A DNA stretch of 64,000 nt from Gnetum montanum. Lineage: Eukaryota; Streptophyta; Gnetopsida; Gnetales; Gnetaceae. A program made the position numbers and the translations under genes. Below, piece by piece: positions 45,785-57,072 of the stretch. The stretch's first letter is position 1; each line of letters opens with the position of its first letter. The stretch covers positions 106,982-170,981 of the forward strand of contig MNCI01030046.1 in the NCBI GenBank assembly GCA_015680685.1, in the 5' to 3' direction. The notes under the pieces are model-generated. The model did not search any database, had not been told where the DNA came from, and was given only the letters and a program-made list of their open reading frames with translations.

Positions 45785-47690
45785 ATGTCTCCTTCTTATG
45801 AGAGTGCTTTACCAACTAGATCTAATACCATGAACAATCAGAGGCAAGGTGCATAAGATGATCCTCTAATGCCCCAAAAGTTTTTCATGGTATACACTCA
45901 TCCTAATGAGTATGTACCAGACTTTACCTTTACCCTCCACCAGGATGAATAGCTGCAATGACATGATTTAGAAGATAACATAGTGTTACCCCCTAATCGC
46001 TCAATCCCAAGCATCCTTCTTTGTGCTCTTACACAAATTGGTATGTAGCACTTATAATTAGAGTACGTTATGCATGAACAAGATTTGAGAAGTTATCAAC
46101 CCACAGCGGCACAACACCAAAGGGATCTACAACAGGATAGACATTATAAATCCATGAAGGGGAAGTTGTCTCAGGAACTTGTCTTGGAAGGTTTTCCACA
46201 AAACGATGTTCCTCTCTTTGACTTTGGTCAAGGAGTTGGGTATCAAAATCTTCACTCAACTATTCATAACCTAGGTTCTGGCACCAACAGACACAAAGGG
46301 TCCGAAAAAGGAACATGAACGCATGACAATGATGGAAGGTGGTAGGTGTCGACATGGTGTTAGTCCTCCTTCCTCTTCACCTTCATCATCTTCTTCCTCC
46401 TCTTCTTCAGGATATGAATGCAATTGTAAAGGATGAGACCATGAGGACAATGGTAGGTGAAATAAAAATCATTGACAAAACAGTAGAGAATGGGACGAGG
46501 GCATTCTAGAGAGACACATCATGAAAGAAGGGACAGTAGGAAACAACATAGGCATCATAGATACCATAGGCAACATGATCACAATGAACCCCTACTCACC
46601 ACCCAAAGTATGTTAATATAGCAAAGGTTGTTAGGATTCCAACAAGGCACTAGAAAGATAGTAGGATCAAAAAACTAGACATGAATAACATCCCACGATT
46701 TGAAGGGGGATATAATGTTGATACTCAAAACCATTTACAAGCATTCCGCAATGCATGTGCCTTGCAAAATATAGAAAATGAGTGGTAAAAGCTAAAGTTA
46801 TTTTCATAGACACTAATCAAGGAAGCAAGAAGCTGATACAAGACCTTAGAACTAGAATCCATTCATCGATGGAGTACCATGTTGAAGCTATTTAACAATA
46901 AGTATCAAACGTACTCCCAAGTGTCCAACCTACGTAAGCAAATCCAGGGATGAATTATAAGGAGGACACGAACCCTTCGATGCTACCATTGGTTGATATT
47001 ATTCATTATTACATCATTGCCCTGGCCATGGTCACTTACAAAAGGAACAACTATGCCATCTCGTAGATGGGCTTAGGTATGAAACATGAAGAACCCTTGG
47101 GACTTATGCCCAAGGAAGGCTATCCTAGCTTAGAGCCCATCAAATACAAAGATTGTTGGAGTGAGTTGCCAAGGAGGAAAATGAGTTGAGAAAAAGAGAA
47201 AGTGTGGAGGAGTACAATAGAGATCCTTCCCTTTGAAAGAAGGAAGTGAGATTTTACGAAGATAAAGAAGAGTCACCACTTAAAGAGTTGATGAATAGAA
47301 AGACTTTGCCCATTCAAAAATTTGTATTAGAAGTATTGAAAAAGGTGGATGAAATGTGGAACTCCGTAGATGAAAAATTTCAAACTATCCTAAAAAAAAA
47401 ATAGAAAAGTCTAGAGAACAAAGTAGTGACCAAGAGAGAAGAAAAAAGAAAGAAGCTAAGTATGCACGTGATAAGGGTAAGGGCAAGGTTGCCATCATTG
47501 AAGAGGTTGTGAATTCAAACACAAATGATGATGGTGGATGTGAGATTTGCCAATATGACCATCCTAAGGGATGTTGCCTAGTAGTGTCACATCTACAAGA
47601 GTTTGGGATGTATGCACTAAAGCCATGATTAAATAGACGATAAACACCCAAAAGGTTACCTTATCCTCAAGGTAACCCAAGGTAGTTCCA
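45785..47690 (+). pseudogene. gag: E6 gag (decayed)
   Basis: ATG at 45785 (MSPSYESAL), closely parallel to E1. The N-terminal block PDFTFTLHQDE is followed at once by a TAG. The open run 46070-46318 matches the second block of the E1 and E3 gag. Capsid core near 46690-46930, zinc knuckle at 47539-47577 (CEICQYDHPKGCC). After the knuckle the frame continues toward the Pro-rich linker without the frameshifts seen in E1 and E3, interrupted only by stops. This suggests one gag-pol frame in the ancestor. Right boundary with pol is therefore arbitrary. Confidence 0.85.
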
Positions 47691-50600
47691 CCAACCCTTG
47701 ACATATTATCCAAGTGGAGCTGCACCACAACCGAATGAACAGTATCAATAGTGGCAACACCCACAATCATGGAGAATGCCACTACCATGTCAATAATACC
47801 CTTACCATCAACCTAACCCATACAGGTATTTTGTTCAGCAATTGATCTCTCCATGTGACTCTACTAGTCATGACACTCTTCAACCTTACTACTAGACCCT
47901 TGAGTACTATAGAACTTCTTCTTCTTCGTCCACATATGCACTACCCTTCTCATCTGTCTACATCTCTTCCACCCTCAGCTCCATTGCCACCTACTCTAAC
48001 TATGCAAGATGAGCTTCCTACCCAACCAAAACAATGTAATGCTACACGGGTTGTCAATCTTCAACCTATTGTTGGTTTAGAAAATCAATCAAAGAGGAGA
48101 CGTTTCTTTAGAACCAACAATCCACCCATGTCCTTACAATCACAAACAGCTAATTATTCAAATGCCTCATCATCATTCAAACCTTTGAATATTCCTTCGA
48201 ACCAAAAATCACACTTAATGCACACTGTCATGTTGACTCACATCATCATTGATTGGATTAAAGCTGGCCATCTTCCTAGGAAATTCATTGATCTTGGAAG
48301 TCCTCTTCTTTATTTGCAAATTGCTGGAAACAAGCCTTGTAAAGCTCTTTTGGATTCAGGTTCTAGTGTTAATTTGATCTCCCAGGAAATGTATAAAGCC
48401 TGGAACCTACCTCCACTAAAGAAGAGTAACATTCATTTAGAGTTGGCTGACCAGTCCATCACAGTTCCATTGGGACTAGTGGAGGACATTGTTACCATTG
48501 TTTGTGGATGGTCATATCCAACTGATTTCCTATTGAGCCAAGTTAACAACTGCAAGGGGGACTTTCCAATCATAATGGAAAGACATGATCTTTCCCTAGA
48601 GATATTACGATTGATGTGTGTCTAGAAAGACATGATCTTTCCCTAGAGATATTACAAGAAAATGCATTTGGAAAGATCGAAAAGAAGAAAGTTCCATGCA
48701 TCACATATAGTGAAATAGGTGCAACTACATGTAGAAGTCTTGGTTTATACAACACTCAACATTGCCTCCATGCAACCAGTGTGCACAAGTATCTTACATA
48801 CAAAGATGCCTGTATGTAGTAGCCACAAGATAGGAAGGCACCTAGTGGCTAACAATTGACCTAGAGAGCAATTCAACTTTATGCATGGAATCAACTAAGA
48901 GCTTGACTTGTACCTATGTCAATAGCATAGATGTATTAGAGCAAGTCCATCACTAACTTCCAAGTACTAACACCAAAGATGTCAACTGGGGGAAGTTGGA
49001 AATCCATGACGAGTTCAAGCAAGAGCCCCTGGAATTAAAACTGTTGTCCATCGGTATGAAGTATGCATTTCTCAAGAATGGAAAATTTGTAATCATTAAT
49101 GCTAAACTTGCTCCTCAACAAAAAGAAGGACTGCTAAAGATGGTAAACAAATGGCTAAAAGCCTTTGCTTAGTCATATCCCATATTAACCGGAATAGATC
49201 TTAGGATATGCCAATATAGAATTTACACTGATCCCTCTATGAAGCCTCAACGAAAACCGCAAGGATGAATGAATGAAAAACTTAAGCAAGTAGTTAAGGA
49301 AGAAATTGAACAACTTCTAAAGGTTGGGTTCATCTACCCCATTGTTGACAGTGAATGGGTTAGTCCATTAGTCATTGTGCCTAAAAAAGGTGGTAAATGG
49401 AGGGTGTGTATAGACTTTAGGCTATTAAATATGGCAACATTTAAAGATCATTTCCCATTTCCATTCGTTGAACAAGTCTTAGATGCCATAGTAGGGTATT
49501 GTTATTATAGTTTTCTGGATGGTTACAGTGAGTACAATCAAATCCAAATAGCACCAGAAGACCAAGCCAAAACTACATTCACAAGTCCATGGGGGACATT
49601 TGTATATAGGCAGATGCCATTTAGCTTGTGCAATGCTCCAGCAACATTTCAACATTTGGTCCTTAGTATATTTTAGTAGTAAATAGGGAATGTTGTGGAG
49701 GTTTTTATGGACGATTTCTCCACCTACAGAGTGGACTTTGAACAAGCATTGGACTGATTAGAGCAAGTGCTAAAACAATGTGTTGAAACCAACGTAAGGC
49801 TCAATTGGCAGAAAAGCCACTTAATGGTTCAAGAGGGCATTGTATTAGGGCATAAAATTTCACAAACAGGGATAGAGGTAGATCCTAAAAAAATTAAAGT
49901 CATCCAAGGAATCACTCATCAACTTGAAACTGTAAAAGATGTCTGATCATTCCTTGGACATACTAGCTATTATAAACGTTTCATCGAGAACTTTTTGAAG
50001 ATTGCAAAACTGTTGATAGAGTTAATGAAAAAGGACGTACTCTTTGAATGGACCAAGGAATGTGAGTTAGCATTCCAAACCTTGAAGCAGAAGCTCATAG
50101 AAACACCTATTTTACAAGCTCCTAACTAGTCCAAACCATTCCATATAATGATTGACGTGTCCAATCTTGCTTTAGAAGTCTTACTTACATAGTTAGATGA
50201 CCAAAAATGTTCCTATTACATTCACTGTACAAGTCAAAGCATTGCTAGTACACAACTCAACTATACAACAATAGAAAAATAATTAATGGTCGTTGTGTAC
50301 TTGTACATACAAATCATAATGCAATTCAGTTTCTTATGAATAAACCAATGGTGAGCCCTTGCATCATATGATGGCTTGTGATCTTGCAGGAGTTTGATCT
50401 CATGGTAGTAGATCGTAAAGGCACTGAGAATGTTGTCATCGATCATTTATCTCAGTTATGATGGGACAACAAAGACGACGAATACCTAATTTCTGATCAC
50501 TTCCTTGATGAACTCCTCTTTGTAGGTGTAATAAACAATCAATCACCCATAGATACAAATTGTTATAGTAGCATTCTTACTTATCTTCTCACACAAGAAA

Positions 50601-51840
50601 CACCACAAGGGTTGGATGTTAGAAAGAAACAACAGTTTCTCCACCAAGTCAAACATTTTGTGGAAGTCAATAGACACCTTTACAAGGTGTGTTCCAATGG
50701 CTTGGTTTGATGGTGTGTTCCCAGCATAGATCAATTATGAGTTCTCCAAGATGCTCATGAGGGCCCTTGTGTGGGTCATTAAGCTGGGAGACGAAAAACC
50801 ATTAAAATCTTGCTTGTAGGATATTATCAGCCTACATTATTTTGAGATGCCCATCATTTTGTCCAATCTTGTGAGCGCTGCCAATGCGATGGGGGAATGA
50901 TTGCTAGAATGGAGGGTCCACAACAATGGATTCAACCCTTAGAACCCTTTGACATATGTGGTATTTATTTTATGGGGCCTATTACACCAATGTCTAATGG
51001 AAAAGCATACATTATTGTTGCTGTTGATTATTTTACAAAATGGGCAAAAGCAGCCGCCGTTGTCGACTGTACATCATCTACTGCTACACAATTTGTTCAA
51101 CAACAAATCGTAAACAAGTTTGGCGTGCCTCATGCACTTATTTTTGATAATGATACACATTTTATAGGTGTGAATTTTTGGAAGTTGATGCAACACTTAG
51201 GAGTTGAGCATAAACTAACTACACCATATCATCATCAAGCGAATGGTCAAGCCGAAGTCACCAATAGGGAAATCACAAAACTTTTGACATGAACCATTAG
51301 CAAATATAGGTAAGACTAGAGCACCAAACTCAATGATCCTCTTTAGACCTACTGCTTCACATGAAAACTCCCTATAGGCTATTCTCCCTATGAGTTAGTG
51401 TATGGTAAACTTCCAACACTTCCTATCCAAGTTAAGCTTTGTAAACTATTTATAGCATGTTACCTTAACCTTAACCTTAGTCTAGCATAGAAAGAATAGT
51501 TAATGAATCTTGACTTTCTAGATGAAAATCAATTAGCCACCATGTCATCCAATGAACTGCATAAGGCCTTCAACAAAGAACATCATGACCTAAGAATTAG
51601 AAAAGTCAAATATCAACTAGGAGATAGGATTCTTTATTAGAATCCTGCACATGTGCCACAACAAACCAAATTTCAAATGCTGTGGGAAGGACCTTATATC
51701 ATTCATGAAAATTTTCCTTAGGGGCCATGATGATCTATAAACTTGGAAGCCCAGATAAGAAATTATTGGTTAATATCCAGCAAACCAAACCTTTCCATGA
51801 GCCCAAAATGGCTAGTACTAACACTAACTTTGTTGATGGA
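47691..51840 (+). pseudogene. pol: E6 pol: PR-RT-RNaseH-INT (decayed)
   Basis: The open run 47855-48625 (256 codons) holds linker and protease, with the active-site DSG intact at 48353-48361. A repeat of about 45 bp near 48587-48655 (CATGATCTTTCCCTAGAGAT twice) disrupts the protease end. RT runs about 49000-50000; open 49269-49676, then three consecutive stops at 49674-49682, then FMDD at 49704-49715. RNase H (50100-50460) has lost about 57 bases near 50290. Integrase: the open run 50897-51292 has Tyr (TAT 50966-50968) in place of the first catalytic Asp, while the Glu (GAA 51254-51256) is kept. The GPY/F module (WEGPYII) lies near 51685. Confidence 0.9.
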
Positions 51841-52162
51841 TAGCTCTACTCATTATTTCAGATCTTCTCCTTCCAACTCAGTCGTGGGGGAGATGGCCAC
51901 CAATGCTAGTTATTCTAAGCCCTCATTTTCCTTTGTCTTTTTTAGTTTCACATATTTTTGTTTTACACATTTTTCATCTTTACTTGTTTTTGTTTTATAC
52001 CATCATTAACATTTTTGTTGTTCCTTTCTCTATTACCTTTTGTTTGATTTATTCTCACTCATTACATAATAAGTGCTTATGATGGTGGGTTGTACTATAA
52101 TAGTGTTGATTGCTAATGTTTGGTTTTTACCTTTGACTTTTAATGTTGATACTAAGATATGG
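51841..52162 (+). other. E6 3' noncoding region, before the array
   Basis: Parallels E1 6574-6870: the GGGGGAGATGGCCACC segment, a T-rich run and a GTGCTTATGATGGTGGGTTG segment. No reading frame supported. Confidence 0.65.
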
Positions 52163-55100
52163 TTTCTTTTGATAAAATAGGCAATGAGTCCACATCATCC
52201 ATTCATCCATTCAACTCTATCGTCTCCCTTTGTTTTGGAATTGTATTGTCCCTTTTTCTAATCAAACCTATTAATGAATTTGTGGCTTGGTATTCTTCAA
52301 ACCAAGGAAAGATTCAAATGGATTGAAAAGAATGTAACTTCAAGGGGATTCAACACATTTGTGTTGGGTATTCTCTTAGGTACTTGGATGTTTTTTATAG
52401 GTTTTCCACCCTTCTACTATCGACTAATATCAAGAAGTTAAATGAATCAAATACATCTTTGCATGGTGTGGTTCCCACTTTAAAAAAAAGAAATTGGTGG
52501 GAATTCAAAGTACACTCCTTATACATAATAAAGGAACATGGGCTACCAGCACTGGTTATGGCACTATAAAGACATGTTACCCATGCCTAAAGGTTCCCTT
52601 TAATGAAGGCCCTTTCTCACTTCTTGCTCCTCTATTCTTCTCTTTTTGGGATGGCAGTTGTTATATGGAAGCATTCCTGTTGATTCAAGAGGATGAGTTG
52701 GTCAAGTGTGTTGATGCGAGGTCCCTGAATGTGGTTAGTTTTAGTTTGGATTTGGACTAAATTTTATTAAGTCACCTTAGCCACATAATACACAAGGAAC
52801 TTTATACAACCTTGATTTCTTTTGATAAAACAGGTAATGAGTCCACGTCATCCATTCAACTCTATGGTCTCCCTTTGTTTTGGAACTGTATTGTCCCTTT
52901 TTCTAATCAAACCTATTAATGAATTTGTGGCTTGGTATTCTTCAAACCAAGGAAAGATTCAAATGGATTGAAAAGAATGTAACTTCAAGGGGATTCAACG
53001 CATTTGTGTTGGGTATTCTCTTAGGTACTTAGATGTTTTTTATAGGTTTTCCACCCTTCTACTATCGACTAATATCAAGAAGTTAAATGAATCAAATACA
53101 TCTTTGCATGGTGTGGTTCCCACTTAAAAAAAAAGAAATTGGTGGGAATTCAAAGTAAACTCCTTATACATAATAAAGGAACATGGGCTACCAACACTGG
53201 TTATGGCACTATAAAGACATGTTACCCATGCCTAAAGGTTCCCTTTAACGAAGGCCCTTTCTCACTTCTTGCTCCTCTATTCTTCTCTTTTTGGGATGGC
53301 AGTTGCTATATGGAAGCGTTCCTGTTGATTCAAGAGGATGAGTTGGTCAAGTGTGTTGATGCGAGGTCACTGAATGTGGTTAGTTTTAGTTTGGATTTGG
53401 ACTAAATTTTATTAAGTCACCTTAGCCACATAATACACAAGGAACTTTATACAACCTTGATTTCTTTTGATAAAACAGGTAATGAGTCCACGTCATCCAT
53501 TCAACTCTATGGTCTCCCTTTGTTTTGGAACTTTATTGTCCCTTTTTCTAATCAAACCTATTAATGAATTTGTGGCTTGGTATTCTTCAAACCAAGGAAA
53601 GATTCAAATGGATTGAAAAGAATGTAACTTCAAGGGGATTCAACGCATTTGTGTTGGGTATTCTCTTAGGTACTTGGATGTTTTTTATAGGTTTTCCACC
53701 CTTCTACTATCGACTAATATCAAGAAGTTGAATGAATCAAATACATATTTGCATGGTGTGGTTCCCACTTAAAAAAAAAAGAAATTGGTGGGAATTCAAA
53801 GTAAACTCCTTATACATAATAAAGGAACATGGGCTACCAGCACTAGTTATGGCACTATAAAGACATGTTACCCATGCCTAAAGGTTCCCTTTAACGAAGG
53901 CCCTTTCTCACTTCTTGCTCCTCTATTCTTCTCTTTTTGGGATGGTAGTTGCTATATGGAAGCATTCCTGTTGATTCAAGAGGATGAGGTGGTCAAGTGT
54001 GTTGATGCGAGGTCACTGAATGTGGTTAGTTTTAGTTTGGATTTGGACTAAATTTTATTAAGTCACCTTAGTCACATAATACACAAGGAACTTTATACAA
54101 CCTTGATTTCTTTTGATAAAACAGGCAATGAGTCCATGTCATCCATTCATCCATTCAACTCTATGGTCTCCCTTTGTTTTGGAACTGTATTGTCCCTTTT
54201 TCTAATCAAACCTATTAATGAATTTGTGGCTTGGTATTCTTCAAACCAAGGAAAGATTCAAATGGATTGAAAAGAATGTAACTTCAAGGGGATTCAACGC
54301 ATTTGTGTTGGGTATTCTCTTAGGTACTTGGATGTTTTTTATAGGTTTTCCACCCTTCTACTATCGACTAATATCAAGAAGTTGAATGAATCAAATACAT
54401 ATTTGCATGGTGTGGTTCCCACTTAAANATTCCTATTGATTCAAGAGGATGAGTTGGTCAAGTGTGTTGATGCAAGGTCACTGAATGTGGTTAGTTTTAG
54501 TTTGGATTTGGACTAAATTTTATTAAGTCACCCTAGCCACATAATACACAAGGAACTTTATACAACCTTGATTTCTTTTGATAAAACAGGTAATGAGTCC
54601 ACGTCATCCATTCATCCATTCAACTCTATGGCCTCCCTTTGTTTTGGAACTGTATTGTCCCTTTTTCTAATCAAACCTATTAATGAATTTGTGGCTTGGT
54701 ATTCTTCAAATCAAGGAAAGATTCAAATGGATTGAAAAGGATGTGACTTCAAGGGGATTCGATGTATTTGTGTTGGATATTCTCTTGGGTACTTGGATGT
54801 TTTTTATAGGTTTTCCACCCTTCTGCTGTCGACTAATATCAAGAAGTTAAATGAATTAAATACATCTTTGAATGGTGTGGTTCCCACTTAAAAAAAAGAA
54901 ATTGGTGGGAATTCAAAGTACACTAAGACATAATAAAGGAACATGGGCTACAAGCATTGGTTATGGCACTAGAAAGACATGTTACCCATGCTTGAAGGTT
55001 CCCTCTAACTAAGGCCCTTTCTCACTTCTTGTTCCTCTATTCTTCTCTTTTTGGTATGGTGTTTGCTTTGTGGAAGCATTCCTATTGATTCAAGAGGATG

Positions 55101-55220
55101 ACTTGGTCAAGTTTGTTGATGTGAGGTCATTGGATATGGTTAGTTTTAGTCTAGATTTGGATTGAATTTTATTAAGTCACCTTAACCACATAATACACAA
55201 GGGACTTTACACAACCTTGA
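52163..55220 (+). repeat. Five-copy tandem array, unit about 646 bp
   Basis: Units start with TTTCTTTTGATAAAA at 52163, 52816, 53461, 54107 and 54572, giving lengths of 653, 645, 646, 465 and about 649 bp. Adjacent units are nearly identical by eye. Each junction joins ACAACCTTGA to TTTCTTTTG. E1 carries the same sequence once (6863 to about 7510), so the array formed after the families split. Unit 4 is short because of the N at 54428. An 88-codon frame recurs in units 1-3 (52494, 53139, 53785), but it opens in noncoding sequence and shows no known domain. Confidence 0.95.
54428..54428. other. Single N marking a collapsed gap in the array
   Basis: Sequence jumps from the ACTTAAA part of the unit to the CCTATTGATTCAAG part; about 180 bases present in the other units are missing here. 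Confidence 0.9.
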
Positions 55221-56233
55221 TTTTGAGATTCCATTCCATTCTTTCTTCTCTTTCCGTATTGCTTCCCGTATTCTACCTCATTGCTGGTTTCATGATTAGT
55301 CTATATCTTGGTTGACACATTGTTATTCTTTGGTAAATTCTTATGGGTGAATTCCTAACTGTTATTTCCATGTCATTCCTAGAGCCTACGGACTCTTTGG
55401 TTTGTGGGTTTGTCAAGGCATAAAGGGCATGAGCTTGCTTTGGGGAGAACCCACTGGAATTTCTTTTTGGTGCAATTGTTAAGTTCATTCCCTTAAACAT
55501 ATCTTGTAATCAACTATTTCTTGTTTCACCCCATCCATGACATCCGTTTTTCTTTTTCTTTTCCCTTCTATGCATTTTGTATTGGCTTCACCATTGTTAT
55601 TTCTCTTATCTTCTTTTTCCTTTCATTTTCCATCCTATTGCTACTAGAGGTTCGCTCTTAGTCCTGGGGGCTGGTCACAAATTTTTCCATTCCATTACTT
55701 ATCTCACCCCTACACCTTGGGTAGTTCTCAATTACAAACCTCTAACCCAGTATTTGCCATACCCATAACCTAGTCATTGTGCTTCATATCGAGGCAAGGT
55801 ATCAACTACATATATCTTATCTATCTTTGCTAATTCATGATTGTGTTGTGTGTGTAGATGGCGATCACATAAATAACAGACTAGGATAGGAGGGAGCACT
55901 CAGGATGGACTAAAGCTAGAGCATTTACGCAAGGAAAAAGCTTAGTCATGTGGCTATGGACGAACAATGGTGTGCACATTTTAAACATTGGTAGCAACGT
56001 GCCTCATTTTCTTTTCTCTCTCTCTCTTCAAGCTATTAAATGAGGGTTTGGATGTCATCTATGTATAGTGTTCACCACAATGGTTATGAACACTAATGTT
56101 GTAATATGTTTTTTGATTTGTTCACCGAACACTTTAATTCTATCATTCCATGTTATCGTTAGTTGTCATTCAGTTAATAATCCCATACCTTCCTAATATT
56201 TTGTAAGGAACTCAAGGACAAGTTTTCATTCCA
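55221..56233 (+). other. E6 3' noncoding region, after the array
   Basis: Homologous to E1 7510-8371 and E3 21803 to about 22700. Contains the block near 55380-55450 with the GGAGAACCCACTGG segment and a CT run near 56016-56028. No reading frame supported. Confidence 0.65.
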
Positions 56234-56244
56234 TCATGGGGGTA
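56234..56244 (+). promoter_or_regulatory. E6 polypurine tract
   Basis: TCATGGGGGTA directly before the 3' LTR start, identical to the tract of E3 in element orientation. Confidence 0.85.
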
Positions 56245-57072
56245 TGATGAGTCCTAATATCACATGTTCAATATTGGATACATGATATCAGATCAAATCC
56301 TTGACATCGGACACACGATGTCGAAGCTTATCTTGTTGCCTAAGAGATAGGGGTGCTTGGTTTTAATAGTAATTTTTCTAATCCCTTAGCCGAACTCTTA
56401 CAGTTTTTCTCTTCCAGAGTTAGAATTATTTCTAAGTGCCCATAGTAGGAGTCATAGAGTGAACAAATCTTTATGTGAGCATTGTGTACCTGAGCATACC
56501 TTGTGTTCGAAAATAAAGACAAACTTTGTGATAAACCTTGCAAAATTCAAAATAGCTTAACTATTGCATTTAATGTTATTTACTATTATTTGATGCTCGC
56601 ATTAGTTAATTAATGTTATTTCTATAGAATTATTAATTATCAACAAATTAGCACACTCAGCACAACCACTTCGAGCATATGTGGAACACTTGGTAACCCA
56701 ATAACGACTAGCGTTTGGTAATCCCAATAGTGTTACACTGGTTCAAGATGTGTCTGGAGAGTGGGAACAGATGTTGGTGTTAGGATTTGATTAAATATTA
56801 GAGTTACAAAAATCCATTAGTTAACTAAATATTTCCATTTCACACATTTAGGAGACCAAGATAGAAAATATAAAAACAATAAAAAATCATATACCTTGAG
56901 TTTACTTAACCATACAATTGTGCCTTACAAGTAAGCTTGGGTAGATAATGACCGCATAACTCATCCTTGCTTTGCGTAGGTGCATAAGAACTTAATCCTT
57001 GGAGTTCAACCAGATTCTGCGTGAATGCTTGTATTCATATGGTTGTGTGTAGGGGTACCTTGCTGCTCATCA
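56245..57072 (+). repeat. E6 3' LTR
   Basis: 828 bp from TGATGAGTCC to CTGCTCATCA. U3 has GATATC and CGATGTCG-type palindromes at about 56256-56330, but I see no TATAAATA like that of the other LTRs. AATAAA at 56512-56517. TTGGTAA-type repeats near 56688-56725. Confidence 0.92.

Larger units (their letters stand above)
45016..57072 (+). mobile_element. E6: Athila-like retrotransposon with expanded 3' region
   Basis: Truncated 5' LTR (45016-45648), tRNA-Asp-type primer site, gag, PR, RT, RNase H, INT, a 3' noncoding region of about 4.4 kb enlarged by a tandem array, polypurine tract and a complete 3' LTR (56245-57072). The 5' LTR lacks about 190 bases at its start and is fused to E5. The 12-kb length is explained mostly by the array. 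Stops and lost catalytic residues make it inactive. Right flank begins ATGTC (57073); no left target copy can be checked. Confidence 0.9.

Noticed and set aside
52494-54051. An 88-codon frame repeated three times (52494, 53139, 53785)
   Set aside because: It repeats because the underlying 646-bp DNA unit repeats; it lies in retrotransposon 3' noncoding sequence, has no domain and is not kept as a frame in E1 or E3.
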